A program made the translations under genes and the position numbers. The notes below the pieces were generated by a model. That model was not told the origin of the DNA and made no database searches. It saw only the letters and a program-made list of their open reading frames with translations. DNA of 51,610 nt from Actinomadura sp. BRA 177 (lineage in GTDB: Bacteria > Actinomycetota > Actinomycetes > Streptosporangiales > Streptosporangiaceae), in the NCBI RefSeq assembly GCF_013372625.1, contig NZ_JABXFD010000583.1, forward strand, positions 1 to 51,610, in the 5' to 3' direction. Shown piece after piece: positions 1-7,620 of the stretch. How positions within the stretch are numbered: the first letter of the stretch is position 1; the number at the start of each line of letters is the position of its first letter.

Positions 1-19
1 TGGTTTTTGTTTTTTGCTT

Positions 20-85
20 GGTGGTGGTCACACGAGATTAACATTATCTCTGTCGTCGGCAGCGTCGGATGGGTATAAGAGACGG
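20..85. other. Illumina P5/Nextera adaptor remnant (artefact)
   Basis: Bases 53-66 are identical to the first 14 bases of the Nextera read-1 adaptor. Bases 67-85 match the 19-base Tn5 mosaic end except at three positions, all reading G. Bases about 21-52 look like a noisy copy of the P5 flow-cell sequence plus an i5 index. This is library adaptor and not genome; the mismatches suggest an uncorrected read end. Everything left of about 86 should be trimmed. Confidence 0.9.
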
Positions 86-115
86 CTGCTGCGGCGCCGG
101 CGGCGCCGCAGCAGC
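85..115. repeat. perfect 14-bp inverted repeat abutting the adaptor
   Basis: Bases 85-98 are the exact reverse complement of bases 102-115, with a 3-base loop (GGC). The repeat starts exactly where the adaptor ends. It is therefore more likely a fold-back or end-repair artefact of the library fragment than a genomic hairpin, although the right arm continues in frame into the first gene. Confidence 0.75.
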
Positions 116-129
116 ATGGTGCGGGTGCG

Positions 130-1032
130 GTGCCGGCAGCGGACGAGTTCGTCCGCAAGAACCAGCACGGTGACGCGCTGGTCCGCCGGATGGGGCGCGG
201 CGTGCGCAAGGCCGTCGGCGCCTCCGGGCAGATCCGCAGCCAGGCGGAGATCTCCGAGTACCTGCGCCGCCCCGTCAGCGGCTTCCGGCAGATCACGGTG
301 GTCAGCGTCCGCGGCGGCGCCGGGAAGACCACCGTGGCCGCGCTGATCGCCACTGAACTCGCGCGGCACCGTCCCGATCGGGTGCTCGCGATGGACGCCG
401 ACGCCGAGCTCGGGTCGCTGCCGCTGCGCCTCGGCGTCCGGTCCGAGTTGTCGCTGTTCGAGCTCGCCGCGCAGCAGCCGCGGACGTTCGAGGAGGCCGC
501 GCGGTACATGCAGCAGACCCGCGAGGGGCTGTGGGTGCTCGCCGCCACCCGGGGCGGCCGGATCACCGGCGAGTTCGACTTCGACACGTTCCAGTCGGCG
601 TTCAGCGCGGTGAGCCGCTACATCTCCACCGCGGTGACCGACTGCAGCGCCGGCATCCTCACCGACCTGCACCGGGGCATCCTCGGGCAGTCGCACAGCG
701 TGGTGCTGGTCACGCCCGGCACGGTCGACGGCGCGCTGAGCGCGCGCGGCGCCCTGGAATGGTTCTCCCAGGGCGGCCAGCAGCGGCTGCTACCCCGCAC
801 GGTCATCGCGATGGTGTCACACGCTCCGCAGATCGGCGCGGACCTCAACCGTGCGACGCAGATGCTCACCGCGTGGGGGACGCCCGTCGTGCACGTCCCC
901 TATGACCGGCATATCGCCACCGGTGGCGCGGTCGACGTGTCGCTGCTCGGTGAGGGCACCCAGGCGGCCGTCGGCCGGATCGCCTGCGAGGCGTTCGCCC
1001 GCTCGCTCGGCGACCCGGGCCCGAGCCACTGA
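130..1032 (+). CDS. MinD/ParA-like P-loop ATPase, probably 5'-truncated
   Basis: The 300-residue reading has a deviant Walker A, RGGAGKTT, near residue 60. A following DADAELGSLP segment matches the nucleotide-sensing region of MinD/ParA proteins. The GTG at 130 is only the first start codon; the frame stays open upstream to the adaptor (a Gln- and Ala-rich stretch). The real gene probably begins outside the contig, since homologues commonly carry a long Pro/Gln-rich N-terminus. Such ATPases are frequent companions of actinobacterial type VII secretion (ESX) loci, where they probably act at the membrane or in substrate handling. No ESX core gene is visible here, so that role is inferred. The ATPase fold is well supported; the start and partner system are not. 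Confidence 0.75.
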   Translation: MPAADEFVRKNQHGDALVRRMGRGVRKAVGASGQIRSQAEISEYLRRPVSGFRQITVVSVRGGAGKTTVAALIATELARHRPDRVLAMDADAELGSLPLRLGVRSELSLFELAAQQPRTFEEAARYMQQTREGLWVLAATRGGRITGEFDFDTFQSAFSAVSRYISTAVTDCSAGILTDLHRGILGQSHSVVLVTPGTVDGALSARGALEWFSQGGQQRLLPRTVIAMVSHAPQIGADLNRATQMLTAWGTPVVHVPYDRHIATGGAVDVSLLGEGTQAAVGRIACEAFARSLGDPGPSH

Positions 1033-1075
1033 GCCGCGCCGGAGGCGGCGCGGCCCGGTGCGCTGGACGCGGCGG

Positions 1076-1370
1076 TCAGCTCGCTTCCAGATGAGGGTGT
1101 GGGCGACCTCCGCGTCCAGTTCGCCGGCGGAAACTCCCGGCGACCAGTAGGACTGGGCGTAGACGACGCGCGAGCCCTCCGCCCACGACCGCGGGCCGGT
1201 TTGCTGACCCTGTTCGCCTACGACGGGACGGAAAGGGTACTGGTGGGAGTCGGGACTTTGGCGGGCCTGGTGTTCCAGATGCAGCCGCGTGTGCAGCTCT
1301 GGTCGGTCACGCGCACCCTTAACGAGTTCGCTCGGGAGGTCGCCGCGCAGTCGAACCACTTCGGCCGTTG
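1076..1370 (-). pseudogene. decayed C-terminal copy of the proline-rich membrane protein at 8970-9761
   Basis: The minus strand encodes a stretch ending VVYAQSYWSPG, then AGELDAEVAHTLIW. This parallels VIYAQSYWSSG and AGELGVEVTNTLLW at the end of the intact gene at 8970-9761. In the intact gene the stop follows three codons after the last Trp. Here the frame runs on and the matching TGA (1076-1078) is in another frame, so a frameshift lies near 1080. The N-terminal, transmembrane and proline-rich parts are absent, and upstream similarity fades after a VKG motif. I read this as a 3' gene remnant left by duplication and decay. It lies convergent with the MinD-like gene. Confidence 0.6.
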
Positions 1371-1377
1371 AGCCGAC

Positions 1378-1914
1378 CTAAAGGGTGCCGCCGAAGGGGG
1401 TGTAGGCCAGTTCCCAGAGTCTTCTGGCCACTGGGTGCTGCAACGTCGGGTCGATGGCTTGCGCGAGTGCCGCCAGTTGGGCGGGTGGGAGCAGGGCTCC
1501 GCCTCGGGCCGGGGCGCGCAGCCAGAGCCTGGCCGGCTTACGTCCGGGCACCTGCACGACCAGGCGGGGCAGGACGCCGCCGCGATAGCTGCTCCACACC
1601 GGTTGCGCGCTGTCCGCGCTGACGTAGGCGGCGGTGAGGTCGTACCTTTGTCTGCCCAGGAGGCTCCGCTGGACAAGGACCCTGCCGTCGAGCCAGAAGG
1701 CGCTGCGGTAGTGCTGGACCAGCATCAGGCCGATGAGCGCGTCAAGAAGCACGATCGGCAGCAGGGCCAGGACGCTCAGCATCATGTCCTCCGACATGAG
1801 GAGCATCAGGCCGAGCGCCCCCACCACCAGGCTCACCAGCGCGGTCACCGGGACCAGGCACCCCAGCCAGAGGACCCACATGGGTCCCGGAAGGCCAACG
1901 TTCAGCCGGATCAC
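1378..1914 (-). CDS. hypothetical two-TM membrane protein
   Basis: I place the start at the GTG at 1912-1914 because AGGAGG lies 4 bases upstream on the minus strand; the frame extends further but without coding character. The 178-residue product has two adjacent hydrophobic segments (about residues 10-35 and 42-65). A soluble domain follows, rich in beta-type sequence (FWLDGRVLVQRSLLG), resembling the PH-like domains of small bacterial membrane proteins. The stop is TAG at 1378-1380. It is not a family I can name. The neighbours to the left are a gene remnant and the MinD-like ATPase. Confidence 0.6.
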   Translation of the reverse strand: MIRLNVGLPGPMWVLWLGCLVPVTALVSLVVGALGLMLLMSEDMMLSVLALLPIVLLDALIGLMLVQHYRSAFWLDGRVLVQRSLLGRQRYDLTAAYVSADSAQPVWSSYRGGVLPRLVVQVPGRKPARLWLRAPARGGALLPPAQLAALAQAIDPTLQHPVARRLWELAYTPFGGTL

Positions 1915-2233
1915 TCGTCCTCCTTCATCGGCCGCGCGTCTTGCCTTCCGGTCAATGGCGCGCCTGATCGTCGGCAAAGCTACTACAGCATGCCGGATGG
2001 CCCGTTGGACAGTGCTCCCTCGCAATACAGCAGGCGTTGTTGGAGGACCTGAGGGTGACGGTGGCCTGCTGAGTGCAGAATTTGACGCACCGGCCCCACG
2101 GCAGCCCTCTCGCTGATCAACTCGCTGGGCAAGACTACACCGTCGCAGATCAATCGCTACGATCGGTTGCGGCAGGTCGGTCTGGTGGCATTTCGGTTGG
2201 CATGGAAGACCTGTTCTAGCGGGGTAGGAACCC
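1915..2233. other. divergent intergenic region
   Basis: These 319 bases separate the leftward membrane-protein gene from the rightward gene at 2234. Open frames here lack GC3 bias and similarity to each other. It should hold the promoters of both flanking units, but I could not assign convincing -35/-10 boxes. Confidence 0.4.
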
Positions 2234-2524
2234 ATGAAGTACTTTGAACTGGCGGCCGGCGTGGGTCTTCTCGTGCTCTGCATGGTCTCGGTCGGTACCT
2301 GCGTGGCCCGGGTTCAACGCGGTGTGGAATTGGAAGGCATGCAGTTCGTCGCCGTCTCCAATTTCTTCATGGGGCTGTTCCTGATCACGTTCGCACTGGA
2401 CAAGTCGGACCCGGTCGTCGGTACGGTGATGCTGGTGTCGATGTGCATCGGTCTCGGCGCGAGCGTCGTGGTCCTGATCAATACCATCCGTCGGGCGAGA
2501 AAAGACCCCTTCGACTTCGACTGA
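2234..2524 (+). CDS. small three-TM membrane protein
   Basis: This encodes 96 residues starting at ATG with GGTAGGA 4-5 bases upstream. Hydrophobic segments lie at about residues 5-25, 38-55 and 62-83, followed by a basic then acidic tail (RRARKDPFDFD). There are no catalytic motifs. It is followed after 13 bases by another small membrane protein on the same strand, so the two are probably co-transcribed. Function unknown; the membrane location is the only supported statement. Confidence 0.65.
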   Translation: MKYFELAAGVGLLVLCMVSVGTCVARVQRGVELEGMQFVAVSNFFMGLFLITFALDKSDPVVGTVMLVSMCIGLGASVVVLINTIRRARKDPFDFD

Positions 2525-2537
2525 CCGGAGTTTTGTT

Positions 2538-2873
2538 GTGCCTGTGATTGTCGGCGCTGTGGCGTATGCGCTATTGGGGCTTGCCTGCGTTGCCTCGGGG
2601 GTGCGGTCTCGGAAAGGCGTGGGGAATTACACGGTGTCCCGCAACGTCAAGGTGCCTTATGAGAAACTGCCGCGGCGGGAGCGGGTTCGTACGGGGAATG
2701 CGCTTCTTGTGCTTGGGGTGGTTTTGCTTCTGTGCGCTCCGTTCAGAGTCCTGCCGGAGGCTGCCGTAGCGGTACTCTTCCTTGTGGCGCTCTGTGCGTT
2801 TGTTGCCTACGCGGTGATTCAGGTGGGGTTGCGTAGGGCAGCGCAGGAGGTTGCGCGGGGCAAGGTGAGTTGA
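2538..2873 (+). CDS. small membrane protein
   Basis: This encodes 111 residues from a GTG start preceded by ACCGGAG at 7 bases. The N-terminal segment (residues about 3-22) is hydrophobic. A polar stretch follows (SRNVKVPYEKLPRRERVRTG), then two more hydrophobic helices at about residues 54-70 and 74-96 and a short basic tail. It forms a probable two-gene unit with the preceding membrane protein. Codon usage is somewhat less GC-rich at third positions than in the surrounding operons. No family recognised. Confidence 0.6.
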   Translation: MPVIVGAVAYALLGLACVASGVRSRKGVGNYTVSRNVKVPYEKLPRRERVRTGNALLVLGVVLLLCAPFRVLPEAAVAVLFLVALCAFVAYAVIQVGLRRAAQEVARGKVS

Positions 2874-2881
2874 GCCCCCTC

Positions 2882-4048
2882 TTACGCGGGGGGCGGGACG
2901 AGGATTCGGTGCCAGCGGAGGGTGCGTTTGGCGCGCTCGCGGGTGGCGGGGTCTTCCGCGGGGAGTTGGGCGTTGTTGGCCCGGATGTGGTGCAGGAGGT
3001 CAGGTTCCGGGGCGATGTTGTGGTTTTCCAGGTGGTGGGGGACTCCGCCTAGCCAGATCCAGGTGCCGTCCGTCTGGTACGTGTCGGGGACGGTTGAGGG
3101 GCGCGCGGGGTCGAAGGCGTCCGGGAGGAAGCGGCCGCTGTCGTGGACGGCCGGGGCCTCGCGCAGGTAACGCAGGACGGCGGCGCGTTCGGCCGGCTCT
3201 AGGGCCGGGCGCTTCATGACCTCCGGGTCGCCCGGGACCGGGTTGTTCGCCAGGCGCAGCGACTGCTCGTAGAGCGAGGCGCGGTCGCGGAGGTGCTGGA
3301 GGTTCGGTGCGTCCTGCACGGTCGCGTCCGCTGGGACGGCGCCCGCGACGGGGTCGGCGGGCATGGTACGGCAGCGGGCGAGGACGTCCGATGCGGGGAC
3401 GTGCTGCGCGTAGAGGTCGCGGAGTCGCTGCACCCAGGCGCCCATGGCGTCGCCGGCCGGGGCGCCCGCGTCGGCGCGGGGTAGGAACAGGGCGGCGATG
3501 CCGCCCGTCCACAGGTAGCCGAGGACGATGTCCTCCTGGACGACCGGCAGGTACTGGACGGGGCCGTCGGTGGTCACGTCGTAGCCGGGCGGCAGTTCGA
3601 AGTGCAGCGGCCCCCAGCCCTGCGACCGGTCGAGGTCGCCGGGGCGGAACGAGTCCCAGGGGGAGCGTTCGGCGTCGGGGTTGGCGAGATGCAGCAGGTC
3701 CTGCTTGCGGTCCGCGATCTCTTCGCGGGCGCCGGCGGGGACGCCGCCGCCGCGCGGGTCCTCGGGGCGGCCGATCCACTGGCGGATCGCCTCGCGTGCG
3801 GGCAGACCCGAGGTGTAGGCGTCGCGCAGGCGTTGCGACCAGACGACTGGGGCCTCGTATGCCTGGCGCAGGAACTCGTTGCGCCGGACGAAACCGGCGG
3901 ACCGGTCGTCCGTCCCTGCCCACAGGTAGCCGATGTGCAGGCCGTCCAGCATCACCGGTAGGTGGACGACGGGGTGGCGCGTCGAGGTCGCGTAGCTTTC
4001 CGGCGGCTCGTAGGCGGGTGCGGGAGGGCCGCTGAAACCGCTGCTCAT
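2882..4048 (-). CDS. X-X-Y modular protein of the TNT/YezG operon
   Basis: 388 residues. The ATG at 4046-4048 overlaps the upstream gene's stop (ATGA), so translation is probably coupled. Residues 24-125 and 163-257 are two copies of an unnamed module, 'X' (LPV...G..IGYLW, later a W..RLRDAY helix, then VPA). They are joined by a DRSQGWGPL linker also present in the gene at 7621. Residues about 280-360 form module 'Y' (YQTDGTWIW...EPDLLHHI), shared with the next gene. There is no signal peptide or TM, so the protein is probably cytosolic. It could be an immunity or adaptor component for the TNT-like toxins of the same operon; function is inferred only from context. Confidence 0.65.
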   Translation of the reverse strand: MSSGFSGPPAPAYEPPESYATSTRHPVVHLPVMLDGLHIGYLWAGTDDRSAGFVRRNEFLRQAYEAPVVWSQRLRDAYTSGLPAREAIRQWIGRPEDPRGGGVPAGAREEIADRKQDLLHLANPDAERSPWDSFRPGDLDRSQGWGPLHFELPPGYDVTTDGPVQYLPVVQEDIVLGYLWTGGIAALFLPRADAGAPAGDAMGAWVQRLRDLYAQHVPASDVLARCRTMPADPVAGAVPADATVQDAPNLQHLRDRASLYEQSLRLANNPVPGDPEVMKRPALEPAERAAVLRYLREAPAVHDSGRFLPDAFDPARPSTVPDTYQTDGTWIWLGGVPHHLENHNIAPEPDLLHHIRANNAQLPAEDPATRERAKRTLRWHRILVPPPA

Positions 4049-4851
4049 GACGACTCCGAGCCGGTGATGGCCGCGACCGCGGCGGAGCGGACGGTGTCGG
4101 CGACGTCCGGCACCCGGAACCCGCCCTGCCGGATGTGGGCGGCGAGGTCGGGTTCCGGCGGGACGCCGTGGGCGCGCAGGTAGTAGCCGACCGCGCCGGG
4201 CCAGATCCACGTGCCGTCGGTGTGGTAGGTCAGCGGGACGTTCCGCGCGTGGTCCGGGTCGAGGGCGTCGCCGTCGTAGCTGCGCGCCGCCAGGACGATC
4301 GGGGCCTGCTCCAGGTAGCGCACCATCGCGTCGCGTTCGGCGCCGGGGACGTCGGGCCGCCGCACCTCGGGCCGTCCGTCCGGGGACGTCCCGTCGAAGG
4401 GCCTGGCGATGCGCATGCCTGGTACCGCGTCCAGCCAGCCGGGGGTGTGCTCGGGGTCGCGCGGGAATCGGCGGCGTTCGGCCTCGGGCGCGTCCGGTGG
4501 CGGCCGGGTCAGCCAGCGCGGCTCGCCGTCGCGGTCGTACCGGACGTCGTAGGTGAACGGGAACGTCAGCGTGAACGTCGCGGAGAACCAGGTGCCAAGG
4601 CCGGGGGCGTACATGCCGGCGCGCAGGTGCTCGAACAGTTCGCCGAGCGCGGCGGGCGGGTCGAACGGGCTGGGCAGGCCGGGTCCGGTGACCAGGCGGA
4701 GCTGGCCCAGCGTCTCGGTGTGCGACCCGAGTGAGCGGTGCACGACCGTGCATTCCCCCCACCCCGGGGGCAGGGCGTGCGTCAGCAGCAGGGTGATCTG
4801 CTGGAGCAGGTCGTTCTGCTCGACGGGGTTCAGCGGCCCGTTCTCGCTCAC
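4045..4851 (-). CDS. YezG-like immunity domain fused to module Y
   Basis: 268 residues from ATG. Residues about 10-140 resemble the YezG-type immunity fold: an N-terminal helix, then strands around GLGTWFSATFTL and YDVRYDRDGEPRW, then a FPRDPEHTPGWL turn. YezG-type proteins are known as immunity partners in polymorphic toxin loci. Residues 165-245 are module Y (YHTDGTWIWPGAVGYYL...PPEPDLAAHI), homologous to the C-terminus of the 388-residue neighbour. The gene overlaps that neighbour by 4 bases. The YezG resemblance is from motif pattern only; a profile search would settle it. Confidence 0.6.
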   Translation of the reverse strand: MSENGPLNPVEQNDLLQQITLLLTHALPPGWGECTVVHRSLGSHTETLGQLRLVTGPGLPSPFDPPAALGELFEHLRAGMYAPGLGTWFSATFTLTFPFTYDVRYDRDGEPRWLTRPPPDAPEAERRRFPRDPEHTPGWLDAVPGMRIARPFDGTSPDGRPEVRRPDVPGAERDAMVRYLEQAPIVLAARSYDGDALDPDHARNVPLTYHTDGTWIWPGAVGYYLRAHGVPPEPDLAAHIRQGGFRVPDVADTVRSAAVAAITGSESS

Positions 4852-4891
4852 GACGTACCTCTTTCCGTCCGTCCGGGGGGCTGGCCAGGCG

Positions 4892-5230
4892 TCATCCGCC
4901 GTGCGCGCCCGCGGTCTGGTCGAGCCGCTCGCGCAGCCAGCCGGGGATGTGCTCGTCGGTGCGGGGGAACACGGCCAGGTCCCCGGCCCACGCCTCGGGC
5001 GGGACGGGCGGGTCCCACAGCGGGTCGAAGTCCCCGTTGAAGCTGATCCAGTAGGCGCTCGGCGGGTCCATCATGAACCGCATCCCGAACCAGGTTCCCT
5101 CGCCCGTCCGGTACATCATCGACCGCAGCTCGCCCGCGATGAGCGCGCACTCGCGGGGCGGGTCGACGGCGGGGGCGCCTCCGTCCGGCATGATCACGGC
5201 GAGGCGGAGGTCGGTGACGCCGGCCAGCAT
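4892..5230 (-). CDS. N-terminally truncated YezG-like protein
   Basis: 112 residues from ATG at 5228-5230, 11 bases after the stop of the TNT-like gene and without a visible Shine-Dalgarno. It carries the YezG-like core (ELRSMMYRTGEGTWFGMRF, then PLWDPPVPPEAW and DEHIPGWLRERL). Compared with the YezG-like domains at 4045 and at the start of the 5244 gene, it lacks the first 30 or so residues (helix plus first strand). The gene directly upstream lacks its C-terminus, so a deletion probably joined the two. The residual ORF may still be translated by coupling, but I suspect it is non-functional. Confidence 0.55.
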   Translation of the reverse strand: MLAGVTDLRLAVIMPDGGAPAVDPPRECALIAGELRSMMYRTGEGTWFGMRFMMDPPSAYWISFNGDFDPLWDPPVPPEAWAGDLAVFPRTDEHIPGWLRERLDQTAGAHGG

Positions 5231-5243
5231 GAGGACGCGCAGG

Positions 5244-6539
5244 TCAGACGGTCCGGGCGTCCAGGTAGGTGAGGATCGTTGCGGGGAGGGGCCGCAGCAC
5301 CCGGTAGACGCGAAGCGGGGTGTCTTCGGGATAGCCGTGCAGTTGGCGTCTTTCGAAGGGCGTATCGATGGTGAAAAGGGTTCCGGTGTTGTCGCCGTCG
5401 TAGGTGTCCAGTTCCATGCCGGGCCGCAATACCGTCTCCTCGTCCGGCGACGGTTCCGGCGGCTTCGCCTCGGGGAGTGAACTCCCGACATGCCATTCGA
5501 AGATCTGGTGGGTGCTGACGAAGTCGCCCCTGGCGGGCGCCGGACCGGGATGGACGATGAAATACCCGCCCGGCCTGTTGTCGAGGGGCAGCAGTTCGAA
5601 GTAGCGGCGTCCCCGGGCGGCGGAGCCGTGCGGCCGCTCGGCGGCGATCGAACGCCGGATCTGAAGGGTGCCGTTGCCGGAGGTGGTGTCGAGCCGCCAG
5701 GCGTCGACGCCGTCCCGGGGGTTCTCGGTCCTGCTCAGCACGCCGGCGCCTTGCAGCACCGAGGAGTTCACCTCCGCGCCCGCCTCGGCGAGCACGGCGC
5801 CGGCCGCGAACGCCGTGGCGGCCGCGGCGTCGGTGAACGCCCGCTGCTCGACGCACTCGCCGTCCGCCATCCGGACGGCGAGCCACGCGGGCGCCACGTG
5901 GACGACCGACCAGCATCCGTCCGCGAGCCGGCCGACCAGGAACCGGTCGGCCGCCCCGGCGATCTGGTAGTCGCGCAGCGTGGCGCGCGCCTTCTCGAAC
6001 AGCCCGCCGAGCCCATCGGGCAGCGCCGCCTCCAGGTCTGATTCCCGCTGCGGCGTGAACGCGTCGGGGTCGAATCGGTCCGCCGCCTCCTGGACGGCCG
6101 CCAGGTCCGCCATCCATCCGGGGACGCGGTGCGGTTCCTGCGGGAACATCCGCAGTTCCTCGGCCGCGGCGGCAGGGGTGATCCGGGCCATGAACGTGAT
6201 CTCGTCCACGCTGTGGAACCTGACGTCCCAGGCGGGTGTGCCGCCGTCCGCGACGGAGGTCACGCCGGGTCGCAAGTGCACGTTCAGGTTCATCTCCAGC
6301 CAGGTGCCGTCGCCCTCGATGTGCATTAGCGATCGAAGTTCGCGGAGCAGCGGAAGGACGCCGGAATCCGGGATCAGCGACTCGGTTGTTTCAAATCCGT
6401 AGGGGATGACGGCCTGCTCGTAGGAGGCGCCCACTGCGAAATAGGCGAACTTCATCGACGTCAGGCCACCGGGCGTGAGATGGAGCAGCAGCGATGCGAT
6501 CTCGTTCAGGCGCGAGTCCTGCTCGGCCGTGCTCAACAT
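5244..6539 (-). CDS. YezG-like / TNT-like fusion protein, C-terminus truncated
   Basis: 431 residues. The start ATG (6537-6539) has a near-perfect ribosome site, AAGGAGGTGA, 5 bases upstream. Residues 1-145 are a YezG-like module (GDGTWLEMNLNV, FPQEPHRVPGWM). Residues about 195-345 match residues 45-195 of the next gene (FLVGRLADGCWSVV...WLAVR). Residues 366-419 match the N-terminal half of TNT, the NAD-glycohydrolase domain of mycobacterial CpnT (LRPGMELDTY, DTPFERR, VYRVLRPLP). The TNT C-terminal half, present in the neighbour, is missing and replaced by a 12-residue tail. There is no secretion signal. It was probably an NADase-type toxin joined to an immunity-like domain, now likely inactive. 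Confidence 0.65.
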   Translation of the reverse strand: MLSTAEQDSRLNEIASLLLHLTPGGLTSMKFAYFAVGASYEQAVIPYGFETTESLIPDSGVLPLLRELRSLMHIEGDGTWLEMNLNVHLRPGVTSVADGGTPAWDVRFHSVDEITFMARITPAAAAEELRMFPQEPHRVPGWMADLAAVQEAADRFDPDAFTPQRESDLEAALPDGLGGLFEKARATLRDYQIAGAADRFLVGRLADGCWSVVHVAPAWLAVRMADGECVEQRAFTDAAAATAFAAGAVLAEAGAEVNSSVLQGAGVLSRTENPRDGVDAWRLDTTSGNGTLQIRRSIAAERPHGSAARGRRYFELLPLDNRPGGYFIVHPGPAPARGDFVSTHQIFEWHVGSSLPEAKPPEPSPDEETVLRPGMELDTYDGDNTGTLFTIDTPFERRQLHGYPEDTPLRVYRVLRPLPATILTYLDARTV

Positions 6540-6567
6540 TCTTCTCACCTCCTTGCCGGATAGGGCT

Positions 6568-7554
6568 TCAGCCGTTCTGGCGGCGTCCCTGGCCGCGTTG
6601 TTCCCGGTATATCCGGAGGGTCTCCGACTCGGTGATCCGGGCGATGTCCCCGGCGTCCAGCAGGTCCGCGATCGGACGCGGGAGGAGATAGCCCTGACCT
6701 TGCTCCGACGGCCCTCCGGACTGCTGCCGCCGGCGGCTCGTCGGAAGGGTGGTGTTTCCGACCGGGAACCCAGGATGCACCGGGAGCGGACGCCGGACGA
6801 CGAAGAATTTGCGCACCCTGTCCCTGCCCGACCTGAAAAGCCCGCGGCGTTCGAATGGCGTGTCCAGCGTGAACAGGTAGGGCTCGTCGGCCGAAGCGTA
6901 ACTGTCCAGAAGCGTGTTCTCCGGAAGTTCCTGCCCCGTGCTCGCGCCGAAATCGCCGGGAAGGCGACTCCGGACATGCGCGGTGAACAGATCGTGCTCG
7001 CGGAGGAAGAGGTCGCCGTCCGGGCCGGGCGTCCGCACGATCACCTGGTAGCCGCCGGGGTGCGCGAGCACATGATCCAGGGGGACGCAGGACTCCCCGT
7101 ACCGAAGGCGTCCTTCGTCGCGGGCCGCCGCCACCAGGCGATCGCCCTCGTCCAGCAGCTTCCAGACGAGGCGTCTGGCCGACTCGTCCCAGACGTGATC
7201 GAAAATGCCCTGCTCTTGCAGGAGGCCTTTGTGGATCGTCACATGCTCGTCGATGATCAGCCCGCCGGCCGCGTACGCGACGGCGTCCTGCGCCGACTCG
7301 AAGGACGCGACGTGCGAATGCGTCGCCTCATCCGCCTCGTCCGCGGAACGGACGGCCAGCCATTCGCCGTCCCCGCGAAGCACCGACCAGCAGCCGGGTT
7401 CGAGCCGTCCCACCAGGAAACGCGCGCCCCCTTCCCCTGCGAAGTCGCGCAATATCCGGCGCGCCCAGACGAACGTCCAGGCGCTTTCCGGGTAGAGCCG
7501 CCCAACGAGTTCGTACTCGTCCTGCGGAACCTCTGGGAGCGTTTCAGGGGCCAT
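6568..7554 (-). CDS. TNT-like NAD-glycohydrolase-domain protein
   Basis: 328 residues from ATG with GAGGA 7 bases upstream. Residues 45-195 are a module shared with the 431-residue neighbour (RFLVGRLEPGCWSVL...EWLAVRS). Residues about 205-310 look like a complete TNT domain: LPENTLLDSY, LDTPFERRGL, VVRRPLPV, a Gly/Gln-rich turn, then GYLLPRPIADLLDAGDI. TNT of M. tuberculosis CpnT hydrolyses NAD+. From memory its activity needs a His and a Gln; here the His position before the YRV-PLP strand appears to be Lys, while Gln is present before GYLL, so activity is uncertain. No signal peptide, WXG or LXG region is present. Confidence 0.7.
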   Translation of the reverse strand: MAPETLPEVPQDEYELVGRLYPESAWTFVWARRILRDFAGEGGARFLVGRLEPGCWSVLRGDGEWLAVRSADEADEATHSHVASFESAQDAVAYAAGGLIIDEHVTIHKGLLQEQGIFDHVWDESARRLVWKLLDEGDRLVAAARDEGRLRYGESCVPLDHVLAHPGGYQVIVRTPGPDGDLFLREHDLFTAHVRSRLPGDFGASTGQELPENTLLDSYASADEPYLFTLDTPFERRGLFRSGRDRVRKFFVVRRPLPVHPGFPVGNTTLPTSRRRQQSGGPSEQGQGYLLPRPIADLLDAGDIARITESETLRIYREQRGQGRRQNG

Positions 7555-7620
7555 TACGAATCCTCGGGCGTCCCCTGGCGTCAGTAGTACTGCGGATATT
7601 CCTCAACCACTCTCGCTCCC

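Noticed and set aside
2882..4762. 626-codon frame including the upstream part of 2882-4048
   Set aside because: The upstream 240 codons are the out-of-frame shadow of the YezG-like gene at 4045; ATG 4048 with ATGA overlap is the real start.
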